DNA of 64,000 nucleotides from HRBIN16 sp049969495 (GCA_049969495.1 JBMFOT010000001.1:1-64000), one strand, 5' to 3'; numbered from the stretch's first letter, positions 34,341 through 43,544 are shown. A program made the numbers and translations. The notes: a model not told the origin generated them from the letters alone.

Positions 34341-34362
34341 GGGGCGAATCACCATTCGCCCC
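34341..34362. terminator. Hairpin after pnp
   Basis: Perfect 9-bp stem GGGGCGAAT / ATTCGCCCC with loop CACC, two bases after the pnp stop. No T tract. Confidence 0.6.
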
Positions 34363-34404
34363 TACTGCGGGAGAGGGGAAAGGGGTGAGGGATTAGTTTG
34401 CCAT

Positions 34405-35661
34405 ATGCCCATAGAAACCTTTACACTGCCTAACGGTCTTCGCGTCGTCTGCGAACCGATGCCTTCTGCACGTTCGGTAGCGGTGGGGGTGTATATCGGT
34501 ACCGGCTCGCGCGACGAGCGCTCCTCCGAATACGGCGTCTCACACTTCATCGAACACATCCTGTTCAAAGGCACACTCCGTCGGGATGCTTTGGACATCG
34601 TACGCGAGATCGAGGGGCGCGGAGGTTATATGAACGCCGAAACCGACAAAGAGTACACCGCCTTCTATGCGCGCGTGTTGCCTGAAGACCTGTCGGTTGC
34701 GCTGGACGTGCTCTCGGATATGCTGCTGTCGCCCCGCCTGCACCCGGAAGACATCGAGCGCGAGAAGCGCGTGGTGCTGGAAGAGCTGCGCGAGCTAATA
34801 GACTACCCCGAGGAGTACGTGTACGACCTTTTCGCGCAAACGTTATGGTCGCGCCATCCGCTGGCACATCCGGTTATCGGCACAGCACCGACTATCCTCG
34901 CGCTGGACCGGTCGCACATCCGCTCGGTGATGGACGAGCGGTACGTGGCTCCGAACACGGTGGTGTCGGTAGCAGGACAGGTGGATACCGAGCAGCTGCT
35001 ACCGCTGGTGGAACAGTACTTCGGGAACATGCCCGCTACCCGGCCCAACACGAAACTGCGCCCCGCTCGCGCCACTGCACGCAAACGGCTGCTGCGACAC
35101 CCCACTCAGCAGGTGCATTTCTGCCTGGGCACAGCAGGGTACAACCTCTACGACGAGCGCAAGTATATGCTGGTGGTGCTGGATACCCTGCTGGGAGGCA
35201 ACATGAGCAGCCGCCTCTTTCAGGAGGTGCGCGAGAAGCGCGGGCTGGTATACCATATCGGCACAACGGCGATGGCATACCGCGAAGGAGGATACTTCAC
35301 CGTACATGCGAATTGCAGTCCCGAAAACTACAGGCAGGTGATAGAGGTCACGCGCGAACAGCTGCACAAAGTGTGCGAAGGCGACCTGACCGAAGAGGAG
35401 GTGCAGCGTGCCAAACACCAGCTGCGAGGAAGCCTGCTGATGAGCACCGAAAGCGTGAACGGGCGCATGTCCGCCAACGCCAGAAGTTTGCTCTTTTATG
35501 GGCGCGTGATTACCGTCGACGAGATTATCGAGCAGGTGGAAGCAGTAGACGCCGAAAAAGTGGTGGCGGTCGCGCGAGATCTGTTCGGTAACGGCAAGAT
35601 GGCTCTGGCAGCTATCGGGGGCTTTCTGAAGGGAGGAACCACAGACGATGATTACGTTTAA
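34405..35661 (+). CDS. M16 family zinc peptidase (MlpA/YmxG-like)
   Basis: A 418-residue M16 peptidase of the small single-chain type. The inverted zinc site HFIEH is at residues 47-51 (YGVSHFIEHILFKGT), with the distal Glu in NAETDKEYTAFYA, and the C-terminal repeat contains RLFQEVREKRGLVYHI. M16 enzymes cut short peptides and may process signal peptides. In Firmicutes a homologue sits in the same rpsO-pnp-ymxG-dap neighbourhood. Its stop overlaps the start of dapB by 14 bases. A GTGAGGG upstream is the likely ribosome site. Confidence 0.92.
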   Translation: MPIETFTLPNGLRVVCEPMPSARSVAVGVYIGTGSRDERSSEYGVSHFIEHILFKGTLRRDALDIVREIEGRGGYMNAETDKEYTAFYARVLPEDLSVALDVLSDMLLSPRLHPEDIEREKRVVLEELRELIDYPEEYVYDLFAQTLWSRHPLAHPVIGTAPTILALDRSHIRSVMDERYVAPNTVVSVAGQVDTEQLLPLVEQYFGNMPATRPNTKLRPARATARKRLLRHPTQQVHFCLGTAGYNLYDERKYMLVVLDTLLGGNMSSRLFQEVREKRGLVYHIGTTAMAYREGGYFTVHANCSPENYRQVIEVTREQLHKVCEGDLTEEEVQRAKHQLRGSLLMSTESVNGRMSANARSLLFYGRVITVDEIIEQVEAVDAEKVVAVARDLFGNGKMALAAIGGFLKGGTTDDDYV

Positions 35662-36460
35662 TACAGAAGACATCATTCGAGTCGCCGTCGCGGGCGCGTG
35701 CGGGCGCATGGGCAAGCTGGTGGTGCAGACGGTGCTGAAACAGCCCGACATGGCTCTGGTGAGCGCGATCGATAAACAGCACGTGGGCGAGGACATCGGC
35801 ACCGTCGCGGTGGAACATCCCATCGGCATCGCCGTGACCGACCACCTCGCCGATGCACTAACACAAACACAACCTCACGTGCTGGTAGACTTCACCACAC
35901 TGGGCGCGGCGGTGAGCCACATCTATACCGCCCTGGAGCATGGCGTGATACCGGTCGTGGGAACCAGCGGATTTTCCGCGCAGACGCTTTCCGACGTCCG
36001 CGAGGCGGTGGAGCGCACCGGCACTGCGTGTATCATTGTGCCGAACTTCGCCATCGGCGCGGTGCTGATGATGCGTTTTGCGAAGGAAGCCGCCCGCTAC
36101 TTCCCCAACGCGGAGATTATCGAACTGCATCACGACGGCAAGAGTGATGCTCCGTCGGGAACCGCTATCCGCACCGCCGAGATGATAGCTGCGGCACGCA
36201 CAGAACGCCCGCGCCAGGTTATGCAGGAACAGAAGTTTGAGGGAGCACGCGGCGCCAGCGTCGCCAACGTGCCGGTGCACAGCGTCCGCCTGCCCGGTCT
36301 GGTGGCGCACCAGATGGTGATTTTCGGCGGGCAGGGCGAGATACTCACCATCCGGCACGACTCGATGGACCGACAATCGTTCATGCCCGGCGTCATGCTC
36401 GCCGTTCGCAAAGCACGGCAGGTGCAGGGCCTGGTGGTCGGGCTGGAGCATCTTCTGTGA
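35648..36460 (+). CDS. dapB: 4-hydroxy-tetrahydrodipicolinate reductase
   Basis: A 270-residue DapB, which reduces the cyclic intermediate of the lysine/diaminopimelate pathway using NAD(P)H. Dinucleotide motif VAVAGACGRMGKLVVQ near residues 12-27, DFTTLGAAVSHI, and the substrate signature ELHHDGKSDAPSGTA. The upstream M16 gene overlaps it by 14 bases, so they are co-translated; GGGAGGAAC lies before the ATG. Lysine and cell-wall diaminopimelate synthesis is the role. Confidence 0.97.
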   Translation: MITFNTEDIIRVAVAGACGRMGKLVVQTVLKQPDMALVSAIDKQHVGEDIGTVAVEHPIGIAVTDHLADALTQTQPHVLVDFTTLGAAVSHIYTALEHGVIPVVGTSGFSAQTLSDVREAVERTGTACIIVPNFAIGAVLMMRFAKEAARYFPNAEIIELHHDGKSDAPSGTAIRTAEMIAAARTERPRQVMQEQKFEGARGASVANVPVHSVRLPGLVAHQMVIFGGQGEILTIRHDSMDRQSFMPGVMLAVRKARQVQGLVVGLEHLL

Positions 36461-36473
36461 GCCTCAGTTGTGC

Positions 36474-36485
36474 TAAAATGATAGC
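36474..36485 (+). promoter_or_regulatory. Extended -10 promoter of uvrC (leaderless)
   Basis: TGC plus TAAAAT (36474-36479) is an extended -10 box; the uvrC GTG follows exactly six bases later. No good -35 is visible. Confidence 0.5.
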
Positions 36486-38330
36486 GTGAATGACACGCTG
36501 ACCGAAAAGCTGCAAGCAATCCCCACCCTGCCGGGGGTGTACATCTTCAAGGACGCGCAGGGAGCGGTGCTCTACGTGGGCAAAGCGGTCTCTCTGCGTT
36601 CACGGGTGCGTTCATACTTCCATAAAAGCGCGGAAAGCTCCATCAAGACCCGTCGCCTCGTGGAGAAAATCGCCGATGTAGAATGGATTGTCACCGATAC
36701 CGAACTAGAAGCGCTGGTGCTGGAGTGCAACCTGATTAAGCGACATCGCCCACCGTACAACATCCGCCTGCGCGACGACAAGCAGTATCCCTTCCTGTGC
36801 CTGACCACGTCCGAACCGTTCCCCCGCTTGATGCTGGCGCGCCGCGCCAAGAACGATGGCAACCGCTACTTTGGCCCCTACTCCGGCAGCCGACCGGTGT
36901 ATCAAACCATTCACCTGCTGAACCGCCTCTTCCCGCTGGTAACGTGCGGCGAGGCATTCACCGGCGAGCCGGTACGTAAGCCATGTCTGTACTATCACAT
37001 GGGCAAGTGCCCTGCTCCCTGCGCCGGTCTCGCCGATAAGGAGCGTTACCGCGAAACGGTGCGTGAGGTGGAGATGTTCCTGAGCGGCAAGCACGAGAAG
37101 CTGCTCAAAGGTCTGTACAAGCAGATGGAGGAGGCGGCGGAAAGGCTGGAGTTCGAACGCGCCGCTGCCCTGCGCGACCAGATACGCGCGGTGGAGCAGG
37201 TGATGCTGCAGCAGAAAGTGGTCTCGACGGACATGGTGGACCAGGATGTGCTGGCATACGCGGCGGACGAACAGCGTGCGCTGGTGCAGATGTTCTTCAT
37301 TCGAGGGGGTAAGCTGATCGGTCAACAGCACTTTTTCCTGGACGGAGCCGGCGGCGAGGACCAGCGCGCCGCCCTGCAGGAGTTTCTCAAGCAATATTAC
37401 GACCAGGCGCAGGACGTACCGGGCGAAATCCTGCTGCCTACCTCCATCGAGGAAGCGCACATCATCGAACAGTGGCTGCGTCAGAAAAAGGGCAGAAGGG
37501 TAGAACTGCACGCGCCACAGCGAGGAAATAAAAAGAAGCTGCTGGAGATGGCGGTGACCAACGCCGAGCTTGCGCTGGAGCAGGCTCGCCAACAGTGGTT
37601 GCAAAAGAAGGCACAGCAAGAGGCGGTGTTGCTCGCGCTACAGGAGGCTCTGGGGTTGGAAAGCCCGCCCCGGCGCATCGAGGCATACGATATCTCCAAC
37701 ATCCAGGGCTACGCGCCGGTGGGGGTGATGGTGGTGCTCAAAGAGGGCAAGCCGTCCAAAAGCGACTATCGCCGTTTCAGCATCAAGTATCTCCCCGAGA
37801 CCCCGAACGACTTCGCCATGATGAAAGAGGTGGTCACCCGGCGCTTGCAAGAAGCGCAAAAAGGCAACCCCAAATTCGCCGAACTGCCCCACCTGATGCT
37901 GATTGACGGTGGGAAGGGGCAGCTGAACGCCGCGCTGGAGGCGATGCGCGAGGCGGGTTTGCAGGTTCCCGCTATCGGGCTGGCGAAGCGTTTCGAAGAG
38001 ATATACCTGCCGGGGCGATCGGAGCCGTTGATCCTGCCCAAAGATTCGCCCGCGCTGCACCTGTTGCAGGCGGTACGGGATGAAGCGCACCGCTTTGCGG
38101 TAGAGTACCACCGGAGGGTGCGCATTAAACGCAGCACCTCGTCAGTACTGGACGAGATTCCGGGTGTCGGTCCCAAACGCAAGCAGGTGTTGCTCAAGCA
38201 CTTTGGCTCGGTGAAACGTTTGAAAGAGGCAAGTGTCGAAGATATTGCGGCTGTGCCGTCTATCTCCCGTGCTCTGGCACAGACCATTTACACCGAACTG
38301 CACAAGGAGGAGCAAACGTGGTCGGGCTGA
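36486..38330 (+). CDS. uvrC: UvrABC excinuclease subunit C
   Basis: A 614-residue UvrC, the nuclease that cuts both sides of bulky DNA lesions after UvrA/UvrB recognition. N-terminal GIY-YIG domain (LPGVYIFKDAQGAVLYVGKA, then SLRSRVRSYF), a zinc-like Cys cluster region (CLYYHMGKCPAPC), UvrBC motif (LKGLYKQMEEAAERLEFERA), RNase H-like C-terminal nuclease (EAYDISNIQGYAPVG with the catalytic Asp, and LPHLMLIDGGKGQL) and helix-hairpin-helix motifs (VGPKRKQVLLKHFGS). The GTG start has no ribosome site and follows an extended -10 box by six bases, so a leaderless transcript is likely. Confidence 0.97.
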   Translation: MNDTLTEKLQAIPTLPGVYIFKDAQGAVLYVGKAVSLRSRVRSYFHKSAESSIKTRRLVEKIADVEWIVTDTELEALVLECNLIKRHRPPYNIRLRDDKQYPFLCLTTSEPFPRLMLARRAKNDGNRYFGPYSGSRPVYQTIHLLNRLFPLVTCGEAFTGEPVRKPCLYYHMGKCPAPCAGLADKERYRETVREVEMFLSGKHEKLLKGLYKQMEEAAERLEFERAAALRDQIRAVEQVMLQQKVVSTDMVDQDVLAYAADEQRALVQMFFIRGGKLIGQQHFFLDGAGGEDQRAALQEFLKQYYDQAQDVPGEILLPTSIEEAHIIEQWLRQKKGRRVELHAPQRGNKKKLLEMAVTNAELALEQARQQWLQKKAQQEAVLLALQEALGLESPPRRIEAYDISNIQGYAPVGVMVVLKEGKPSKSDYRRFSIKYLPETPNDFAMMKEVVTRRLQEAQKGNPKFAELPHLMLIDGGKGQLNAALEAMREAGLQVPAIGLAKRFEEIYLPGRSEPLILPKDSPALHLLQAVRDEAHRFAVEYHRRVRIKRSTSSVLDEIPGVGPKRKQVLLKHFGSVKRLKEASVEDIAAVPSISRALAQTIYTELHKEEQTWSG

Positions 38331-38683
38331 TATTACGCTGGGTCGCAAACGCCGTCGCGTTGTTGCTGACCGTGTGGCTTGGTAAACTGCTGGGCTTGGG
38401 GCTGTATGTCAGCGGCTTCTGGGGGGCGATGATTGCCGCGCTGGTAATCGGTCTGATTAACGCATTCATCCGTCCCATCGTGGTCGTGCTTACCCTGCCG
38501 TTGAACTGTTTGACCTTCGGGTTGTTCAGTCTGGTGATTAACGCCTTCCTGTTCTGGCTGGCTGGCCAGATGTTGGCGGATTTTGAAGTGCGCGGCCCCG
38601 TTGCCGCGCTATTCGGCTCCATCGTGATGAGCATCTTCAGCAGCGTACTCAGTCACACCGTTGCACCGGAGAAGCACCGGTAG
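38318..38683 (+). CDS. Phage holin family 4 / DUF360-like small membrane protein
   Basis: A 121-residue four-helix membrane protein. The pattern GFWGAMIAALVIGLINAFIR and RPIVVVLTLPLNCLTFGLFS is that of the broadly conserved 'mycobacterial 4 TMS phage holin' family, chromosomal in most bacteria and of unknown function despite the name. The GTG at 38318 overlaps uvrC by 13 bases and has AAGGAGGAG at good spacing, so it is co-translated with uvrC. No lysis genes are near, so the holin label should not be taken literally. Confidence 0.85.
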   Translation: MVGLILRWVANAVALLLTVWLGKLLGLGLYVSGFWGAMIAALVIGLINAFIRPIVVVLTLPLNCLTFGLFSLVINAFLFWLAGQMLADFEVRGPVAALFGSIVMSIFSSVLSHTVAPEKHR

Positions 38684-38772
38684 GTGTGTGGAATAATACC
38701 TGCCTGTCATTCTGAGCGGAGCGAGGATTCGCGCTTGACAGACCACCAGTACCTGTCATACGGGAGAACCTC

Positions 38773-39666
38773 ATGAAAAGCAAGCGATGGGTATTGATTA
38801 CCGGCATGTCGGGGGCGGGGAAGACGCTGGTCTCCCACATCTTTGAGGACCTGGGCTATTTTTGCGTGGACAACCTGCCGCCTCGCCTGCTGCCGATGCT
38901 GGTGGAGCTGAGCAAAGAACATCCCCAGCAGATGCAGCACGTCGCGCTGGTTATCGATACCCGCTGCGGCGAGATGTTTGCGGAGACCCTGCCCAACGTG
39001 CGCCGAGTTGCCGAGCAGGGCGTGCCCATCCAGATACTCTTCCTGGACTGCAGTGACGAGATGCTGGTGCAACGGTTCAAAGAGACGCGCCGCAAACATC
39101 CCTTATTCCGAGAGCACCCTACCATTTTGCAGAGCATCCGTGCGGAGCGTGCCCTGCTCGAGGAGGTACGCGCCAACGCGGACAGGGTAGTGGATACCTC
39201 TCTGTTGTTGCCGCACGAAATCCGTACCATCATCGAAACCGAATACGCCATCATGGAGCGTACGGCAGGCATTGCGGTCAATGTGGTCTCGTTCGGTTTC
39301 AAGTACGGTATTCCGCCGGAGGCGGACCTGGTGTTCGATGTGCGTTTTCTGGCGAACCCACACTACATTTCATACCTGCGCCCGCTGGACGGGCGCGACG
39401 CGCCGATACGCGACTATGTGCTTGCCGACCCGCTGGCCGGCGATTTCATCCGCAAACTGCAGGAACTGATTGAGTTCACGTTGCCCCAGTATATCCGCGA
39501 GGGCAAGGCGTACCTCACTATCGCCATCGGCTGCACAGGGGGACGACATCGCTCGGTGGTCATTGCCGAGCAGGTGGTACAGTTCCTGAGGGAGAAAGGT
39601 TACCGTGTCAACGTACAGCATCGGGATGTGCGACGCCAGCCGCAGCCGGTGCCAGAAGCGGAGTAA
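38773..39666 (+). CDS. rapZ: RNase adapter protein RapZ
   Basis: A 297-residue P-loop protein with Walker A at residues 11-18 (GMSGAGKT), VDNLPPRLLPMLVEL, VIDTRCGEMFAETLP, FGFKYGIPPEADLVFDVRFL and the C-terminal AIGCTGGRHRSVVIAEQV motif. In E. coli it controls amino-sugar synthesis by guiding RNase E to a small RNA; in other bacteria the role is less clear. The next gene, yvcK, begins 6 bases after the stop, the conserved rapZ-yvcK pairing; the whiA gene often found third is absent. The preceding gap holds GTCATTCTGAGCGGAGCG, a wording seen in many genomes. Confidence 0.95.
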   Translation: MKSKRWVLITGMSGAGKTLVSHIFEDLGYFCVDNLPPRLLPMLVELSKEHPQQMQHVALVIDTRCGEMFAETLPNVRRVAEQGVPIQILFLDCSDEMLVQRFKETRRKHPLFREHPTILQSIRAERALLEEVRANADRVVDTSLLLPHEIRTIIETEYAIMERTAGIAVNVVSFGFKYGIPPEADLVFDVRFLANPHYISYLRPLDGRDAPIRDYVLADPLAGDFIRKLQELIEFTLPQYIREGKAYLTIAIGCTGGRHRSVVIAEQVVQFLREKGYRVNVQHRDVRRQPQPVPEAE

Positions 39667-39672
39667 ACACCT

Positions 39673-41007
39673 ATGCGCGACGGATGGAGCCTGCAGCATA
39701 TCCTTCGATTGCCAAGCGCCCGCTGGCTGATGCCCGGGATGCTGGTTAAACGCTGGCTTCTGCTGGCGATGCTGGGCACGGTCATCATGTTCGCGGGACT
39801 GCTCATCCTCATCGATGTGCAATCGCCCGAATGGCTTGCGTGGCTCCATCGTCATGTACAGGAAGCCTCACAGCGTTTCCATTTAGGCTCCCACGGACGC
39901 CTTGTGCTGGCTCTCACGGGGGCAGGCGTGGCTCTGCTGGGGTTGTGCATGAGCGCGATAGGGGTGCGCGGGCTGGTGCGCACCATCGCCTGCGCGATAG
40001 ACCCCGTGGCGGGCAGGCGCCTCGCACACATCATCTACAACCGACGCAACCTGCAGCTCGGTCCGCAACTGGTAGCGGTTGGTGGGGGCACGGGACTATC
40101 TACGTTACTGCGTGGTCTCAAACAGTACTCCAGCAATGTCACTGCCATCGTCACCGTAACCGACGACGGGGGCAGTTCGGGCAGGCTCACCGAGCAGTTT
40201 GGCGTGTTGCCGCCGGGAGACATCCGCAACTGTCTGGTCGCCCTTGCCGATGCAGAGCCTATTATGACCGAGCTGTTCCAGTATCGCTTTCGCGGCAGCG
40301 AGGGGCTGGGCGGACATAGCTTCGGAAACCTGCTCATCGTTGCCATGACCAACATCACGGGCGACTTCGAGCGTGCCATCCGCGAAACCAGCAAAGTTCT
40401 GGCGATACGGGGGCGCGTGTTGCCCTCTACGCTGGACCACGTGCGCCTGAAAGCCAGGATGGAAGATGGCTCCTACATCGAGGGCGAGACCGCCATCGCC
40501 AGCTCACCCCTCAAAATCCGGCAGATGATGCTGAACCCACCTAACGTCCGCCCGTTAGACGAGGCACTACAAGCCATTCGCGAGGCGGATGTTATCGTGT
40601 TGGGCCCGGGCAGTGTGTTCACCAGCATCATCCCCAACCTGCTGGTAGAGGGCATTGCCAACGCCATCCGCCACAGCCACGCCCTGCGCGTATATGTGTG
40701 CAACGTCATGACCCAGCCCGGCGAAACCGACGGTTTCACCGCCAGCGACCATGTGCGCGCTATCGAGGCGCACTGCCCACCCCGCCTGTTCGACTATGTG
40801 CTGGTAAACACCACGCGCCCCTCACCGGAACTGCTGGAACGATACCGGCAGTCGGGGGCGGAGTTCGTGGAACCCGATATCGACCGCATTCGCGCTATGG
40901 GCTATCGCACCATCGCCGGCGACTTTATCAGTCAGAGCGATGTGGTACGCCACGACCCCTACAAACTAGCCAATGCCATCATGCACTTGCTCAGCCGTAA
41001 GAAGTGA
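39673..41007 (+). CDS. yvcK: YvcK/GlmR family gluconeogenesis factor with N-terminal membrane anchor
   Basis: A 444-residue CofD-like protein. Two N-terminal helices (MLVKRWLLLAMLGTVIMFAG and LVLALTGAGVALLGLCMSAIG) precede the CofD-type domain: LVAVGGGTGLSTLLRGLK, TVTDDGGSSGRLTEQFG, PPGDIRNCLVALADAE and GHSFGNLLIVAMTN. In B. subtilis the protein binds UDP-GlcNAc and stimulates cell-wall precursor synthesis during gluconeogenic growth. GGAG overlapping the rapZ stop serves as ribosome site. The last 42 bases overlap the 3' end of the oppositely oriented MFS gene. Confidence 0.93.
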   Translation: MRDGWSLQHILRLPSARWLMPGMLVKRWLLLAMLGTVIMFAGLLILIDVQSPEWLAWLHRHVQEASQRFHLGSHGRLVLALTGAGVALLGLCMSAIGVRGLVRTIACAIDPVAGRRLAHIIYNRRNLQLGPQLVAVGGGTGLSTLLRGLKQYSSNVTAIVTVTDDGGSSGRLTEQFGVLPPGDIRNCLVALADAEPIMTELFQYRFRGSEGLGGHSFGNLLIVAMTNITGDFERAIRETSKVLAIRGRVLPSTLDHVRLKARMEDGSYIEGETAIASSPLKIRQMMLNPPNVRPLDEALQAIREADVIVLGPGSVFTSIIPNLLVEGIANAIRHSHALRVYVCNVMTQPGETDGFTASDHVRAIEAHCPPRLFDYVLVNTTRPSPELLERYRQSGAEFVEPDIDRIRAMGYRTIAGDFISQSDVVRHDPYKLANAIMHLLSRKK

Positions 41008-42183
41008 CCCGCGCGGCGCGGGGATGCGCTGCACCGCAATCAGCGAGAAGAACACCACCCCAAAGCCTATCCAGAACGGGATACGATAGTCGCCCAGCAT
41101 CTTCCACAGCACACCTCCCAGCACGGGCATGACGACCGCTGCCACGTGGTTCATGGTGGTACCCATCGCCAGGCTGGGCGTCAGGTCCCCCTGACGCACG
41201 ATGCGGTTCAAAAACACGGTAATCCCCATGCTGAAGGCAAAAAGCACGCTGTCGGTGACGAACAGAGCATATAGCCAGCGCACATCCCGAAAAGTAGCGT
41301 ACCCGGCGAAGATGCAGGCAATCAGGATGTAGTATAGTGTGAGCATCCGCCGTTCCCCGTAGCGGTCCACCAGCCGCCCGACCGTCGGCGCAGCGACCGT
41401 TCCCAGCGCAGCGTTCAGAAAAGCCAGCGAAAGCATGGTTTGTACCGGCGTCTGATAGACCAGTATCAGCACGTACGAGGCAAAGGTGCTGAATATCTGG
41501 CGGCGACAGCCTTCCAGAAAGCTCAGCACATAGTACAGGCTGTATTCCCGCCGCAGGATAATAGGCTGGCGTTGACCGCTGGCGGCGTGAGGGGAAATCA
41601 AGAATGCCAGAAGCGCAGCGGCAGCAATCATTGCGCCTGCGATGAAGAACAGCGCCTTGTAAGAGAGATACGCTTTGAATAGCCTTGCCGAGCCCAATGC
41701 CACCAGCACTGCTACCGAACCGATCGCACTCATCCGCCCTAAATGCCTGCCTCCCTCGCGCCCACCTGCTAGCGCGAGAGTGATGGATGGGGATACCGAT
41801 GACCACAGGTGAAATCCCACAGACCAGAATACGTTGAACGCGACCAGCGTCCAGTAATCCCCTGCCATACCCATCACACCGATACCCAGCGCGCACACCA
41901 GCAACGCCAGCCCTGCCAGCCGCGGCTCGGTGAATGCCACTAGCGTGCCCGCAATAGGCGCGGTAAGCAAGCCCGGTGTCTCACGCAACGATTCGAGCAC
42001 GCCCAGCTGCGATGGGGAAACGTGCAGTACCTCGCGGATGAAGTTCTGGAAGATGCCGTTGTATACCGCGAAGCCGAAGGCGAAGCAGAAGGTAAGGGCA
42101 CCGAACAAGCCCCAGTCTCGCCGCAAAGAGGGTTGATGCGTCCGCTGGAAGTACATACTGCACGGAGAATTCAGCACGGGCAA
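40966..42183 (-). CDS. Major facilitator superfamily transporter
   Basis: A 405-residue transporter with about 12 membrane helices (for example LFGALTFCFAFGFAVYNGIF and LFFIAGAMIAAAALLAFLI) and MFS-like loops with basic residues (GRLVDRYGERRMLTL). Substrate is not visible. The start is probably a TTG at 42183 because AGGAG is 6 bases upstream; GTG 42177 and ATG 42156 are alternatives. It lies 21 bases downstream of thrC on the same strand and its 3' end overlaps yvcK by 42 bases, so the two mRNAs would be complementary there. An amino acid exporter is tempting beside thrC but unproven. Confidence 0.85.
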   Translation of the reverse strand: MPVLNSPCSMYFQRTHQPSLRRDWGLFGALTFCFAFGFAVYNGIFQNFIREVLHVSPSQLGVLESLRETPGLLTAPIAGTLVAFTEPRLAGLALLVCALGIGVMGMAGDYWTLVAFNVFWSVGFHLWSSVSPSITLALAGGREGGRHLGRMSAIGSVAVLVALGSARLFKAYLSYKALFFIAGAMIAAAALLAFLISPHAASGQRQPIILRREYSLYYVLSFLEGCRRQIFSTFASYVLILVYQTPVQTMLSLAFLNAALGTVAAPTVGRLVDRYGERRMLTLYYILIACIFAGYATFRDVRWLYALFVTDSVLFAFSMGITVFLNRIVRQGDLTPSLAMGTTMNHVAAVVMPVLGGVLWKMLGDYRIPFWIGFGVVFFSLIAVQRIPAPRGSLLTAEQVHDGIG

Positions 42184-42204
42184 GGCGTTCTCCTGCTACA
42201 CCGC

Positions 42205-43260
42205 TCACAACTCCAGAGCACGACACACCGCGTCCATCTGCGGCGGCACATGCACCGGCGCGACACGCGATGCCTCTAATGCGGTATCGGGGTCTTTTAA
42301 CCCATGTCCGGTGAGAGTAACCGTCACCACAGCGGGTTCACGGAAGTACCCCTGCGCCGCCAGCTTGCGCAGTCCGGCAATGGGTGCAGCAGAGGCAGGC
42401 TCCGCAAACACCCCTTCCAGCGCAGCCACCATGCGGTACGCTTCTAAAATCTCCTCGTCGGTGACCTTTTCAATCAGCCCACCCGACTCGTCGCGCGCGG
42501 CGATGGCTTCTTTCCAGCTGGCCGGGTTGCCGATACGGATGGCGGTGGCAATGGTTTCCGGGTGTTCGATCACACGCCCTTCTACGAGCGGAGCAGACCC
42601 CGCCGCCTGAAAGCCCAGCATCTTCGGCAGGCGGGTGGTTTTGCCGTGCAGGTAGTACTCCTTATAGCCCTGCCAGTAAGCGACGATGTTGCGCGCATTG
42701 CCGACTGGTATCGCGTGGTAGTGAGGGGCGTCACCCAGCTCGTCGCAAATCTCGAAGGCGGCTGTTTTCTGACCCTCCCCGCGATAGGGGTTGATAGAGT
42801 TGACGATGGTAATCGGATATTCGGCGGCGACCCGTTGCACCATCTCTAAGGCGGCATCGAAGTTGCCGTCGATGGCGATGACCTTCGCGCCATGCATCAG
42901 CGCCTGAGTGAGTTTGCCCAGCGCCACCTTCCCGGAAGGCAGCAGCACGTAACAGCGCATTCCCGCGCGGGCAGAGTAGGCGGCAGCGGAGGCAGAGGTG
43001 TTCCCCGTGGAGGCGCATATCACCGCCTGCACGCCCTCTTCCGCCGCCTTGGAGATAGCCATCGTCATGCCCCGGTCCTTAAAGGAGCCGGTGGGGTTTG
43101 CGCCCTCGTACTTCAGGTAAATCTGCAGCTGCGGGGCGATGGCTTGCGCAAGACGCGGTGCGGGTATCAGCGGCGTTTCTCCCTCCAGCAGAGTCACCAC
43201 AGGGGTGCGGTCGCTGACAGGTAAAAAAGGACGGTATCTAGCGATGATTCCTCTTCTCAT
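42205..43260 (-). CDS. thrC: Threonine synthase
   Basis: A 351-residue PLP enzyme that turns O-phosphohomoserine into threonine. The Schiff-base Lys61 is in NPTGSFKDRGM, and ICASTGNTSASAAAYSARAG binds the cofactor phosphate; GEGQKTAAFEICDELG, HYHAIPVGNARN and IEHPETIATAIRIGNPASW are characteristic. It belongs to the short, non-N-extended class. The ATG at 43260 has no clear ribosome site. The next gene downstream is the MFS transporter; tRNA-Lys lies just upstream and on the same strand. Confidence 0.95.
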   Translation of the reverse strand: MRRGIIARYRPFLPVSDRTPVVTLLEGETPLIPAPRLAQAIAPQLQIYLKYEGANPTGSFKDRGMTMAISKAAEEGVQAVICASTGNTSASAAAYSARAGMRCYVLLPSGKVALGKLTQALMHGAKVIAIDGNFDAALEMVQRVAAEYPITIVNSINPYRGEGQKTAAFEICDELGDAPHYHAIPVGNARNIVAYWQGYKEYYLHGKTTRLPKMLGFQAAGSAPLVEGRVIEHPETIATAIRIGNPASWKEAIAARDESGGLIEKVTDEEILEAYRMVAALEGVFAEPASAAPIAGLRKLAAQGYFREPAVVTVTLTGHGLKDPDTALEASRVAPVHVPPQMDAVCRALEL

Positions 43261-43305
43261 ACCACTACGCTATATCGGCAAATGGGGAAACCCTGGTGAG
43301 GGCTC

Positions 43306-43381
43306 TGGTGAGCCGGGTGGGATTCGAACCCACGACCCTCGCCTTAAAAGGGCGATGCTCTGCCTGCTGAGCTACCGGCTC
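43306..43381 (-). tRNA. tRNA-Lys (TTT)
   Basis: A 76-base cloverleaf on the minus strand with CCA encoded. Acceptor GAGCCGG pairs with CCGGCTC; the anticodon stem TCGCC/GGCGA encloses loop CTTTTAA with anticodon TTT (complement at 43346-43348); the T loop reads TTCGAAT. It ends 45 bases before thrC. Confidence 0.95.
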
Positions 43382-43391
43382 GAACCGCTTT

Positions 43392-43420
43392 ATTCTACCC
43401 CATTTTGTGCTGGAAGTCAA
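43392..43420 (-). promoter_or_regulatory. Promoter of tRNA-Lys
   Basis: Minus strand TTGACT (43415-43420), 17 bases, TAGAAT (43392-43397), 10 bases before the tRNA 5' end. Confidence 0.7.
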
Positions 43421-43477
43421 ACACATCGTTCTGCCCCATTCGTTACCTGTTAATAATACGGGATTCTTTTTCGTTGC

Positions 43478-43506
43478 TTGACAGACCTGGTTGGGTGTGC
43501 TATATT
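43478..43506 (+). promoter_or_regulatory. Promoter of the PEP-CTERM gene
   Basis: Consensus TTGACA (43478-43483), 17 bases, TATATT (43501-43506) with extended TGC. Predicted start about 43513. One of the strongest promoters in the window. Confidence 0.78.
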
Positions 43507-43544
43507 AGTTCAGAATTCGGTTCGTGAAAGGAGATTCTCACACC

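Noticed and set aside
38318..38683. Prophage holin
   Set aside because: The family is chromosomal in many bacteria, the gene overlaps uvrC, and there are no phage genes around it.
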